64,000 bases of DNA from Multifurca ochricompacta (taxonomy: Eukaryota; Basidiomycota; Agaricomycetes; Russulales; Russulaceae). Below are positions 34,104 to 44,334 of the stretch, piece after piece. Under the pieces are notes generated by a model. It had not been told where the DNA came from. It did no database searches and was given only the letters and a program-made list of their open reading frames with translations. The translations under genes were made by a program, and so were the position numbers. The DNA lies in contig WTXG01000010.1 in NCBI GenBank assembly GCA_022496185.1, forward strand, positions 248,001-312,000, given 5' to 3'. The number at the start of each line of letters is the position of its first letter. Position 1 is the first letter of the stretch.

Positions 34104-34838
34104 TGTAGGAATAGCGTGAGCTCTGAGCCCGAAACCATCCGCTTCGGTCCGCTCCGGCCCGCCTTACCTTCCGCCTCCAATCCTTTCTCTCGAATGTCAC
34201 CACTTCGGGCTGGTCCAGTTTGCTCTCTTCATTTAAGTTCTGCTAATAAAATATTCTGACATTAATTCGACTATAGTTTTGGACTGTCTCTGATACGGTA
34301 CAAATGCGATCGTTGCATAGCACGAAAGCTTTACTTAGCATTCTTTTAGACTGTTTACGCTCCGGGCCGCCTGCCTGTTCATTCGTTTCCTTCTGGTTTC
34401 ATCCGGTTTCGTCTTTATTGCTATCTTTCATCTCGCCTCTCACCGCCTTAACTTCTTTCTTCTTTAATTCTACTTCATAACCGCTTTTCTATTAGGTCTC
34501 TCTACAGGTATTTAAAGGTACATACTTGCTTGTAGTAGGACCACCCAGCAGAAGCACAATCAACGGTCATTTTCTCTCCTTCTTTTTCTTGAGTGCTAAG
34601 CAGCTATCTCGACGACGACAAGCACAAAATTCGACAGAACCAGCAGCAGCGAAGCCAGCTAAGTCTTTGACATCTCGACATATCGGCATATTCAGCGCAC
34701 TAGACATTTCGACGCATCAGCACCTTCGGCGAGTCCAGCATCCATCAGTTACCACCGACGACTAGACGCTTCCCTCTCCCTCTCTTTTCTCGCGGAACCT
34801 TTCTCCGCAACGAACTCATACGGTCTCGCGATCGTACA
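34104..34838 (+). repeat. 5' LTR of gypsy-B
   Basis: 735 bp, TGTAGGAATAGC ... GATCGTACA; by eye identical to 41439-42173, including a spurious 79-codon frame. A primer-site-like TGGCTGCCCCAGTGAGG follows at 34841. Confidence 0.95.
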
Positions 34839-34924
34839 AATTGGCTGCCCCAGTGAGGCGGAGTCAGTAGATTCCTCCTTTCTTTAGACTTTTCACCTTT
34901 AATCTACACCGGTCGCTCCGCGAC

Positions 34925-36606
34925 TTGTTTATGCGCCGACAAACTAACCCGCCGCAGAGAATACAGCCCATAAGAACCACCAAAAGATCCTCCATTTCGA
35001 CAAGAGCGCCGCCCACCCCTCCTGTTCAAACTAGCCCTCCATCGCCAACAGCCTTTCCAGCACCAATCCCCACTTCTCCGTCCTCGGTTCCCTTCTCAGC
35101 TTTAGTCTCGAATACGCTCAGCTTCTCTCGTCCACTGCTACTTCCAGCTCGTCTTTGATACCCTCCACTTCATCTTTACAAACAACAGCACCTTCCCCTG
35201 TTCCTCATCCGCCTATTACCTTGTCTGTTCTGCCCGGGCCTCTATCACCGTCTTCTTCTGCCTCAGATATCACAGCTCGTCCAGATCTTGCCTTCCCTGG
35301 TTCCTTCTTAGATCCTGAGTCTTTTGATCCACAGTTAGCACCAACTATCAGTATCCCTCAGCCTATTTGGTCTACAGCTTTGCCAAGAACATCTCCGTCC
35401 CCTGACCCTATAGCTTCGTCGGAATCCATCTCACCCTTGTCTTCTCCCTCCCTTATATCTCGCTACCTAAGTTCCTCGCCCGATTCACTCAACATTGCTT
35501 CGACAAACATACCCTCCCACCCGATAGCTCCTTCACGCCGATCAACTATCACATTGGCTCACCCCGACGCAACCTACCCGTTAAGGCCAGCAACGTTCCG
35601 CGAGCCTTCATCCCCATCAGAAAATCCCTCAGTACCCTGGAGACTTGAATTCGAATCACCCTCTCAGGCTACAGCTTCCATTCTCCCCATACTTGCCTCT
35701 ACACATCAAATTACAACAGTCCTTCCTGCCTCAGCAATACCAATGTCTACGCCCATTCATGGTCCTGCGGCAATGCCCCCACCGCGCTCACGGATGGCCC
35801 CATATTTCTCCGAACAGTCAGGCGATCCAATCGACATGTTCATCAGTGAATTCGAAAACTTGGCTACAGCTCATGGTCTTTCAAGTCAACAAAAAGTGGA
35901 ACAAATCACTCGCTACGTACCTTCTGAACTGCGACAACTCTGGAGGTATCTAGATGGCTACGACAATCAGGACTGGCACACATTCAAAAAAGCTTTGGAA
36001 AAACTCTATGCTGCAGCTTCAGAACTAACCCAGCACTCCAAGCAACGCTTTTGGGAGATGATCAGGCTCAATTCCCGCGACCGGATGAATGATGAAGAAG
36101 CAGTCCGAACATACTACAAGAGGTTCCTGCAGCTGTCCAAACCGCTGGTTAATGCCAAACGTCTCTCGGAAGAAGAGCGCAATTCCTCCTTCTGGAATGG
36201 ATTTCACCCAGAAGACCAAAGGCGACTATATTCGCGATTCCTCTCTAAATACCCAGACTACCCTACCGGTCATTATTACGACTATGAGGAAGTATACAGG
36301 CTTGCTTGCACGGAGTTTGCTAACCGGCCTATCGCCGCATCCGGCCTGGACGATGATTGGAAGACTTCGTTACCAGGACAAGACCAAAAAATGGACCCCT
36401 TGCTACAGCAGTGGTATGGCAGTGGATCCCGTGATACTAAACCAAATAACGATGACTGGAGAGGCCGCAATCGCGATCGTTCCCCCCAGATTTCCGGCAT
36501 CGAGATGACACACCCAGGCGAGAAGTATACCCAACCACTACGGAACCAGCTTACAGGTCAGTTCGATTCCGGGACACCTCACGCGAGCGGGAGAACCAGG
36601 AAATAA
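34925..36606 (+). CDS. gag: Gypsy-B Gag, N-terminal and capsid part (two overlapping frames)
   Basis: The frame from ATG 34931 is Ser/Pro/Thr-rich and stops at 35156. A frame at -1, open from 35035, continues the same composition and then encodes a capsid-type domain (MAPYFSEQSGDPIDMFISEF; WRYLDGYDNQDWHTFKKAL; FWNGFHPEDQRRLYSRF), stopping at 36604. The first ATG inside the second frame is 35743. Either the element uses a -1 shift in the 35035-35158 overlap or translation begins later. The Ser/Pro leader is typical of fungal Ty3 Gag. Confidence 0.8.
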
Positions 36607-37700
36607 AGGACTTCATGATGAAATTCCGATCACTGCCCCCAAGCGACCCTGAATACGCCGGCTTGTACGGACAGTGTATGTATAGGTACCCCACTATTGC
36701 GCAAACTGTCCCCAAGCCCATCTTCGCACAACAAGCATCCTTCTACCAAGCCCCAGCCCCCGCATCCTGGCCACCTCTGGATTGTTCAGCTCCCCCTGCC
36801 CCTCCTCCTAATGCAAGCCCTCCTGACGTCTCATACTTCCTACGCCCAGAACGTTTTGATGGGTGCGCTTTCTGTACTCAGCCAGGGCACCGGATCCGTC
36901 AATGTGCCGCCGCGTTGGAATATGTCAAGACAAGGCGTGCCATAGTCCGCAACGACCGAATATATCTACCAAATGGGCAACCAATCCCAAATGATGGCAC
37001 AAACCGTGGGCTTCAGAAAAGCATCGATACGTGGCTAGCCCAAAATAGCTCTTCAGCCTCCCCATCTTTCACGCGCGATCCTCCACCTCACACAACTCTT
37101 AGCATTCAGGTTTATGACTGCCGTCCCGATCCAGTTACAGAAGCTCACATTGCAGAAATTGCCGAGCAGTCTGCGTCAGATTCAGAACCCGAATCTGAGG
37201 AGGATGGCCAAGATATATTTGAAGTCTTTGCAACTGAGAGAAAGAAAAGACAAGCTAAGGCCGCTAAGCTCCCTGAATTGACCCCTGCCAAACCACCTAA
37301 ATCTTCCACCTCTGCTACTATCGTGCCAGCTGCTAGTACCCCGCTGGCTCACCCCGTAAATACACCCGCTCCAGCTCCCATCACTCCTGCTTCATCCACT
37401 TCAGCCCCTTCCACTTCGCGTCTTAACCCACAATATCGATATCAATCAACTGCTGAAGACCACCAACTTGTCAACGAATTATCATCCTGGCTTATGAATG
37501 GCTCACTCTCACTTACTACCCCAGCTCATGTCCTTGCAGCAAGCCCAAGCATCCGAAAAGACATGGTCGAGAAGTTGCGGACTCGGCGCGTGGAAGCTAA
37601 CTGGCTTGAAGAAGCCGTGGACACCGGATCGCTATCCGTCTTGAAGGTTGATGCCCGCGCTCTCCTGAATACTCACTTCCATTGCGGGAAATTGATGTAA
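36580..37700 (+). CDS. gag: Gypsy-B Gag C-terminal part with zinc knuckle
   Basis: In-frame continuation of the capsid region is found in the -1 frame from about 36570 (FRDTSRERENQEIKDFMMKF), so the 36604 stop is bypassed if a -1 shift occurs near 36560-36600. A CCHC knuckle (CAFCTQPGHRIRQC) lies near 36868-36909. A disordered Ser/Thr/Pro/Ala-rich linker follows. The stop at 37698 overlaps the pol frame by about 19 nt. Confidence 0.8.
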
Positions 37701-40700
37701 TAATTAACGGTGTCACCTCAGAAGCCGGAGTGCTAGACCAAGGATCCCAAATCGTGGTGCTACGAAAGGACTTGGCCCAGGAAGTCGGTGCAAGTATTAA
37801 TCCCAGAAACCGGCTTGACATGGAAGGTGTAAACGGCTCAGTTACTCAAACCCTTGGATGTGCTGAGAACATGTCTATGAGGATTGCCGATATTTCCTTT
37901 GAAATACACGCTCACGTTGTGGAAAACGCTCCATTCCGCTTGCTCCTTGGTCGTCCATTCCACCACCTACTTTTGTGCCGTCTTGAGGACCACCCGGATG
38001 GCCGCGTCGAAATTTGCATCCGAGACCCATCGGACCCTGCTCGTTCTGTATCCATTCCTTCACGTGCTAGGCGAAATCAAGCTGGTCCTACTCGAACTCT
38101 TGCACTCGCAACTCAGGTCTCTCCCCCCCGCATTGACACTATCAACTCTCACTATCTTAAAGCTCTTGCTCAGGCGGCCAGTAATCCACCAGTATCTACC
38201 TTAGTCTACAAGAAGGTTGGAAAGAAGGTCCGCCCAGTCCCCACCTCGCTTCCTGAAGATTTCCGCACTATCCGCCGCGTCCCTTCGGATCCCCTCCTCT
38301 CACTCCCTCCACTCCCCACACAACCGCCCACCTTCACTGCAGGTGCCCGTCTAACCCAAGAACGCCTTGAGGCCTTAGATCTTAATCGATACAACTTTCT
38401 TTGGCCCGAAGAACTCAAACTTGTGCAGCACATACTCCGGATAAATGAACTAGGCTTAGCTTGGACTGAAGAAGAAAAGGGTCGCTTCCGTGAAGACTAT
38501 TTTGCGCCGGTTAAAATTCCTGTTATCGAACACATTCCTTGGGTACAGCGTAACATTCCTATCCCGTCTGGAATCATCGACGAAGTTATCCAAATTTTTA
38601 AAGACAAGTCTGCTTCGGGAGTCTATGAACATTCAGATGCATCCTATCGCTCCAGGTGGTTCTGTGTGAAAAAGAAAAGTGGAGCCCTCAGACTAGTGCA
38701 TGACTTGCAACCCCTCAACGCCGTCACCATCCGTAACTCGGGGGTGCCCCCTCTGGCTGATCAACTCATAGAGGCTATGGCTGGACGATCTTGTTACTCA
38801 ATGTTAGATCTCTTCGTTGGCTATGACCATCGCTCCCTGGACGTCTTATCTCGTGATCTCACCACCATCCAATCTCCACTTGGTGCTGTACGGCTAACCT
38901 GTCTGCCACAAGGATGGACCAATGCCATCGCAATTTTTCATGAGGACGTCCGCTTCCTTCTCGAACCTGAAATTCCTAATGTAGCTTGGCCCTTTATGGA
39001 TGACTGTAGCATCAAGGGACCTCCATCACGGTATGAGACTCCGGGCGCTGGATTTGAGACCATTTCCGACAATAACGGCATCAGGAAATTTGTCTGGGAG
39101 CACCTGGTTGACGTACATCGCATTCTCCATCGCCTCCGACGTGCTGGCTCTACAGTATCAGCCACTAAGCTTTTCATTGCAGTACCTGAGGTCGTCATAC
39201 TAGGACACAAGTGCACATATGAAGGACGCGTTCCTGATGACTCAAAGATTGCCAAAATCCGTGACTGGCCACCCTGCAAGTCGCTTACTGACGTTCGAGC
39301 CTTCCTTGGCACAGCAGGCTATATGCGAATCTGGATTCGCAATTACTCGACGACCGCTAGGCCTTTAACTGATCTCACTCGCAAAAATCAGCCCTTCGTA
39401 TGGGACGAACAACACACACGGGCAATGCACACTATCAAGGAGGCAATCATACATTCTACCGCCCTTATTTCCATCGACTACTCCTCAGATCGCAAGGTTT
39501 ACCTGGCTGTTGATTCCTCTTGCCGTGGCGTGGGCTGGATTCTCTCGCAAGACTGCGATGATGGCAAACAGCATCCGGTTCGCTTTGGGTCTATATCATG
39601 GAATGACCGAGAAGCACGGTACTCTCAGGCTAAACTCGAGCTCTATGGACTCTTTCGTGCCCTACGCGCACTCCGACTCCACCTTGTTGGCATACGCAAT
39701 CTGGTAGTTCAAATGGATGCTCAGTTTGTCAAAGGGATGCTCGCTAATCCAGACATTCAGCCAAACGCCGCAATTAACCGATGGATAGCGGCAATCATGC
39801 TTTTTGATTTCCAGCTAGTTCATGTCCCTGCAGAGAAGCACCACGGACCTGATGGACTATCTCGACGAGAACCGGCAGAAAGTGAAAGCGACGAAGATGA
39901 TGACCCAGAGGATTGGATTGATACCACCCTATGCCTCGGAGTCTGGGCTACCACTTGGGCTAATCAACTCCGTTTTCATCTAGGCAACGCCCCTATGCTA
40001 GTGCTTCATGCTGAAGCGCGAGTTTTGCCCCCTCAAGAATTTCCTTTTACTGCACAATATCATGAAGCCGAGGACGACATGCTCCGTATCCAACAGTACC
40101 TTACTACACTCAAACCTCCCATGGGACTTTCGGGCAACAATCTTGACAAATTCATAAGGCGAGCGCGGCGTTTTTTTCTACTTGACGGACGTCTTTGGCG
40201 ACACAACAACCTTGGACGACACCAACTATTCATCTCCCCTTCCCAACGACTCTCCCTCTTACGTGCAGCACACGATGACTTAGGGCACAAAGGAGTTTAC
40301 TCAACTCGTCGCTTCCTTCTCGATCGATTCTGGTGGCCCTCCTTGAATGTGGATGTAAAATGGTTTGTTCAATCTTGTCACGAGTGTCAACTTCGTCAAG
40401 AAACCAAGGTCCGCATTCCTCCTACGGTCGCGCCCCCGGCACCCCTCTTTCATAAGGCTTATATCGACACAATGCACATGCCTTCTGCTGCTGGCTTTCA
40501 CTATCTCGTCCAGGCCCGCTGCTCGCTCACAGCTTGGCCGGAATGGCGCGCGCTCAGAACTGAAACCGGACGAACCCTGGGCAACTTTATCTTCGAAGAC
40601 ATCTTGTGCAGGTGGGGCGCAGTGGAAGAGATCGTCACAGACAATGGCACTCCCTTCGTCGCGGCTTTAGACTGGTTAGCTGGAAAATATGGAATCAAAC

Positions 40701-41404
40701 ACATTCGGATCTCAGCTTACAACTCTCGAGCTAATGGAATTGTTGAAAGGCAGCACCGCACCATTCGCGAGTCTCTTGTCAAAACTTGTGCAGGCGACAT
40801 CTCCAAATGGCCTGTAACGGCACCTCATGTTTTCTGGGCAGATAGGGCTACCATTCGCAGGTCTACCGGCTATTCCCCCTTTTACATGGCTCATGGAGTA
40901 GAACCCCTCCTCCCTCTCGATCTTACACTCGCAACGTTTCTCATTCCCGATCTCACCCGCCCTATGTCCACTTCCGACCTTATTGCTACGCGTGCACGTC
41001 AACTACAGTCTCGAGAGGAGGACCTTGCCAGCATCAAAAACAGCATAACCAAAAGCCGCGTCGCGTCCGCCAGAGCGTTCGAGCAACAGCATGCTCATAC
41101 TATCAGGACCAACTCCTTCAACCCAGGAGATTTGGTCTTGGTTCGAAACTCGGCGGCCGCGAACGACTTGGGCAAGACCAAATCTCGGTATTTCGGACCT
41201 CTTGTGGTTGTCAAAAGATCTCGAAATGGTGCTTATCGACTTGCGGAACTGGATGGCGCCATCTCTCGACTACGCTATGCTGCCTTCCGCCTTGTTCCCT
41301 ATCACTCTCGAACACGCGCACACATTCCACTTGAAGACTTTATCAGCCCAGAAGACCTCGCCACTTTTATTAACGACACTGCCACCGATGACGACGTAGC
41401 TTGA
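37682..41404 (+). CDS. pol: Gypsy-B Pol: protease, RT, RNase H, integrase
   Basis: 1240 codons with no stop. The protease active-site triplet reads DQG (VLDQGSQIVVLRKDL, near residue 19) where DSG or DTG is usual. Reverse transcriptase has FMDD (catalytic Asp about 440/441). RNase H has YLAVDSSCRG (about 609). Integrase has an HHCC finger (HDDLGHKGVYST ... CHECQ, about 865-903) and the triad D929, D987, E1022 with the usual 35-residue Asp-Glu spacing. No chromodomain follows. Intact enzymes plus identical LTRs suggest the element was active recently. Confidence 0.92.
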   Translation: MREIDVIINGVTSEAGVLDQGSQIVVLRKDLAQEVGASINPRNRLDMEGVNGSVTQTLGCAENMSMRIADISFEIHAHVVENAPFRLLLGRPFHHLLLCRLEDHPDGRVEICIRDPSDPARSVSIPSRARRNQAGPTRTLALATQVSPPRIDTINSHYLKALAQAASNPPVSTLVYKKVGKKVRPVPTSLPEDFRTIRRVPSDPLLSLPPLPTQPPTFTAGARLTQERLEALDLNRYNFLWPEELKLVQHILRINELGLAWTEEEKGRFREDYFAPVKIPVIEHIPWVQRNIPIPSGIIDEVIQIFKDKSASGVYEHSDASYRSRWFCVKKKSGALRLVHDLQPLNAVTIRNSGVPPLADQLIEAMAGRSCYSMLDLFVGYDHRSLDVLSRDLTTIQSPLGAVRLTCLPQGWTNAIAIFHEDVRFLLEPEIPNVAWPFMDDCSIKGPPSRYETPGAGFETISDNNGIRKFVWEHLVDVHRILHRLRRAGSTVSATKLFIAVPEVVILGHKCTYEGRVPDDSKIAKIRDWPPCKSLTDVRAFLGTAGYMRIWIRNYSTTARPLTDLTRKNQPFVWDEQHTRAMHTIKEAIIHSTALISIDYSSDRKVYLAVDSSCRGVGWILSQDCDDGKQHPVRFGSISWNDREARYSQAKLELYGLFRALRALRLHLVGIRNLVVQMDAQFVKGMLANPDIQPNAAINRWIAAIMLFDFQLVHVPAEKHHGPDGLSRREPAESESDEDDDPEDWIDTTLCLGVWATTWANQLRFHLGNAPMLVLHAEARVLPPQEFPFTAQYHEAEDDMLRIQQYLTTLKPPMGLSGNNLDKFIRRARRFFLLDGRLWRHNNLGRHQLFISPSQRLSLLRAAHDDLGHKGVYSTRRFLLDRFWWPSLNVDVKWFVQSCHECQLRQETKVRIPPTVAPPAPLFHKAYIDTMHMPSAAGFHYLVQARCSLTAWPEWRALRTETGRTLGNFIFEDILCRWGAVEEIVTDNGTPFVAALDWLAGKYGIKHIRISAYNSRANGIVERQHRTIRESLVKTCAGDISKWPVTAPHVFWADRATIRRSTGYSPFYMAHGVEPLLPLDLTLATFLIPDLTRPMSTSDLIATRARQLQSREEDLASIKNSITKSRVASARAFEQQHAHTIRTNSFNPGDLVLVRNSAAANDLGKTKSRYFGPLVVVKRSRNGAYRLAELDGAISRLRYAAFRLVPYHSRTRAHIPLEDFISPEDLATFINDTATDDDVA

Positions 41405-41438
41405 CCGGGGACGGTCAAAATTTTAACCCCCCGGGAGG
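41405..41438 (+). other. Hairpin and polypurine tract of gypsy-B
   Basis: GACCGGGGACGGTC can form a small hairpin just after the pol stop. CCCGGGAGG directly precedes the LTR and contains the likely plus-strand primer site. Confidence 0.55.
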
Positions 41439-42173
41439 TGTAGGAATAGCGTGAGCTCTGAGCCCGAAACCATCCGCTTCGGTCCGCTCCGGCCCGCCTT
41501 ACCTTCCGCCTCCAATCCTTTCTCTCGAATGTCACCACTTCGGGCTGGTCCAGTTTGCTCTCTTCATTTAAGTTCTGCTAATAAAATATTCTGACATTAA
41601 TTCGACTATAGTTTTGGACTGTCTCTGATACGGTACAAATGCGATCGTTGCATAGCACGAAAGCTTTACTTAGCATTCTTTTAGACTGTTTACGCTCCGG
41701 GCCGCCTGCCTGTTCATTCGTTTCCTTCTGGTTTCATCCGGTTTCGTCTTTATTGCTATCTTTCATCTCGCCTCTCACCGCCTTAACTTCTTTCTTCTTT
41801 AATTCTACTTCATAACCGCTTTTCTATTAGGTCTCTCTACAGGTATTTAAAGGTACATACTTGCTTGTAGTAGGACCACCCAGCAGAAGCACAATCAACG
41901 GTCATTTTCTCTCCTTCTTTTTCTTGAGTGCTAAGCAGCTATCTCGACGACGACAAGCACAAAATTCGACAGAACCAGCAGCAGCGAAGCCAGCTAAGTC
42001 TTTGACATCTCGACATATCGGCATATTCAGCGCACTAGACATTTCGACGCATCAGCACCTTCGGCGAGTCCAGCATCCATCAGTTACCACCGACGACTAG
42101 ACGCTTCCCTCTCCCTCTCTTTTCTCGCGGAACCTTTCTCCGCAACGAACTCATACGGTCTCGCGATCGTACA
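41439..42173 (+). repeat. 3' LTR of gypsy-B
   Basis: 735 bp, same sequence as the 5' LTR as far as I can compare by eye. Confidence 0.95.
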
Positions 42174-42195
42174 ATCTTATGATTACAATAAGATA

Positions 42196-43789
42196 CAGTG
42201 GGTCAAAAAACTGTCCCGATGTTTGCACCATTTCTAGTATTCACTCTATAGCACCTCAGCATTTAGGAATCTGGTTATGGTGTGGCTGTATGTCTGAAAG
42301 CCCTGCTTCCTGGCTACCATGCCCAATTTGGATCAAAGAAATTGGCCATGATATAAGCATTTTATGATCAAATCAAATCAATCAATCATCGGGACGGTTT
42401 TTTGACCCACATTTTAAATCCACTATCTGCCCAATTACTCCTTTTTTTCACCCCTTTTTGCCTTGGTAACTCCTTGGATCCTTTTAGTCATCCTTTCTAT
42501 AACCTTTTGCCATCATTCTGGTGCATTTTTATTCCACTCCTCCACCACCCTCTCCCACAACTCAGGTATCCCCTTGACTGGTTAAGAACCTTCTTCAGAT
42601 CCACCCAGAGGTGTCCAATGGGGCTAATATTTCAAGGGATTGGGCTATCCATACCAGGCTTCAATATTCCTGTCTTAAAACTGCTGGCTTGCCTTCTTGG
42701 AATTGTGTTTTGGGTCATTGTCCCACTGAAACATGCTTTCACCCTCCACCATTTCTTACTTTTCAAACCTTTCCACCACTCCACCATCCAAAATATCACA
42801 GTACTGGCATGGATTCATGATCCCCTAAACCCCTGTAAGCATTCCTAGTCCATTCCACCCCATACAAGACCAATACCATAAGTTCTTCCTCCTCCATGCT
42901 TGACTGTCAGGGTGGTGGTTCTGTCAGAGGGTGGTTCTCCCTTATTTTTCCCAAGTGTAGCTCCTTCTGTCTGAACCAATTCTGTTCATTATAGTCTCAC
43001 CTGACCACAAGATCCTTTTCCAGTCATCCACTGTCCAAGTTTCATGGTAACCACCCTCTGACAGAACCACCACCCTGACAGTCAAGCATGGAGGAGGAAG
43101 AACTTATGGTATTGGTCTTGTATGGGGTGGAATGGACTAGGAATGCTTACAGGGGTTTAGGGGATCATGAATCCATGCCAGTACTGTGATATTTTGGATG
43201 GTGGAGTGGTGGAAAGGTTTGAAAAGTAAGAAATGGTGGAGGGTGAAAGCATGTTTCAGTGGGACAATGACCCAAAACACAATTCCAAGAAGGCAAGCCA
43301 GCAGTTTTAAGACAGGAATATTGAAGCCTGGTATGGATAGCCCAATCCCTTGAAATATTAGCCCCATTGGACACCTCTGGGTGGATCTGAAGAAGGTTCT
43401 TAACCAGTCAAGGGGATACCTGAGTTGTGGGAGAGGGTGGTGGAGGAGTGGAATAAAAATGCACCAGAATGATGGCAAAAGGTTATAGAAAGGATGACTA
43501 AAAGGATCCAAGGAGTTACCAAGGCAAAAAGGGGTGAAAAAAAGGAGTAATTGGGCAGATAGTGGATTTAAAATGTGGGTCAAAAAACCGTCCCGATGAT
43601 TGATTGATTTGATTTGATCATAAAATGCTTATATCATGGCCAATTTCTTTGATCCAAATTGGGCATGGTAGCCAGGAAGCAGGGCTTTCAGACATACAGC
43701 CACACCATAACCAGATTCCTAAATGCTGAGGTGCTATAGAGTGAATACTAGAAATGGTGCAAACATCGGGACAGTTTTTTGACCCACTG
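42196..43789. mobile_element. Foldback Tc1/mariner element FB1
   Basis: 1594 bp with 741-bp arms that are reverse complements of each other (42196-42936, 43049-43789) around a 112-bp loop. TSD is TA (42194-42195, 43790-43791), ends CAGTGGGTCAAAAAACTG. Loop and inner arms encode pieces of a Tc1-type transposase: WTVDDWKRILWSGET (catalytic Asp replaced by Gly), VKHGGGRTYG and FQWDNDPKHNSK. These are in broken frames. About 215 bp from each end an inverted internal copy of the terminus occurs (CATCGGGACGGTTTTTTGAC), so four terminus-like ends are present. The empty site is seen in R1 at 19677-19678. Confidence 0.93.
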
Positions 43790-43868
43790 TAATCTAAAGT
43801 GTGTCAGATAATTGATTCAGAGACATTGCACACACAACACATTCCTTTTGTCTTGTCACATTTTCACT

Positions 43869-44097
43869 TCAGTTTAGGGCATAGCACGAGTCCGGGTAAC
43901 TCGCAAGTTTTTTGAGTAGAGCTGTGGGAAAACTCGCAGGTATTGATACTCACGGATCTGGGTGATCCATGGGAAAATACTCATACAGATCCGGGTATTG
44001 ATTTTGGCACCCCGGGTACTCACGGAATACTCGTGGGAATATTATTATATAAAATTATTTTTTTAATAGGCTCCTCAAGCTAGAACAGAAATGGCTG
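43869..44097. repeat. Low-complexity relic with repeated ACTCG/CGGGTA motifs
   Basis: GAGTCCGGGTAACTCGCAAG and similar degenerate short repeats resemble hAT subterminal sequence, but no terminal pair with TSD could be found. Confidence 0.35.
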
Positions 44098-44168
44098 AAA
44101 CATGGATTGGAACCTAAGACCTCTGGGAACAAGCTCGGTCCAGTGCTCTAACCACTAAGCCACCCAGC
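44098..44168 (-). tRNA. Second tRNA-like module (degenerate)
   Basis: Minus strand has box A TGGCTTAGTGG (44152-44162) and box B GGTTCCAATCC (44104-44114) and shares GTGGTTAGAGCACTGGACC with 12538-12609. Acceptor pairing is poor. It is followed by an A/T-rich tail (TATTAAAAAAATAATTTTAT). Probably a tRNA-derived repeat, not a working tRNA. Confidence 0.45.
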
Positions 44169-44194
44169 CTCACTAGTAAAGACACACAATATAT

Positions 44195-44334
44195 TATATA
44201 TAGGGTTATGCAGAATTGATTTTATCACTTGTATCCAATTAATTGTGAACATGTTTTGATCTTATCACTTGTATTATCTTAGATGTATATCTTTAGTATC
44301 TAATTAATTGTGAACACATTTTTGATCTTATCAC
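44195..44334. repeat. AT-rich direct repeats
   Basis: Two imperfect copies of a unit containing TAATTAATTGTGAACA, TTTGATCTTATCACT and TTAGATGTATAT. Part of a third follows the MITE at 44845-44870. Confidence 0.6.

Larger units (their letters stand above)
34104..42173 (+). mobile_element. Ty3/gypsy element gypsy-B, complete and young
   Basis: 8070 bp with two 735-bp LTRs that look identical and a 4-bp TSD ATCT (34100-34103, 42174-42177). The unoccupied site is preserved in R1 (19695-19698, antisense). It encodes gag, a knuckle-containing section and a 1240-codon pol without chromodomain. It belongs to a different lineage from gypsy-A. Each successive frame is offset by -1 from the previous one. 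Confidence 0.95.
31001..43868 (-). mobile_element. Second copy of the large hAT-like element (R2), with nested insertions
   Basis: Left end TAGGGCTGCGCGCCGTCC matches the inverted right end of R1, and similarity continues across 31001-31133 and 31705-31790, then around 32480-32517, 33945-33960, 34010-34099, 42178-42193 and 43792-43860. Four insertions split it: a small hAT element, E6, gypsy-B and a foldback Tc1. The expected far terminus is not found; similarity to R1 stops near 43868. The 8 bp before it (GAAGCACA, 30993-31000) have no matching duplicate, consistent with truncation. Confidence 0.65.

Noticed and set aside
34526..34765. 79-codon frame repeated at 41861-42100
   Set aside because: LTR sequence of gypsy-B; not a gene.
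42402..43583. 148-codon open frames present on both strands in both foldback copies
   Set aside because: They are antisense readings of the transposase fragments in the arms. Their identity reflects the palindrome, not a conserved protein.
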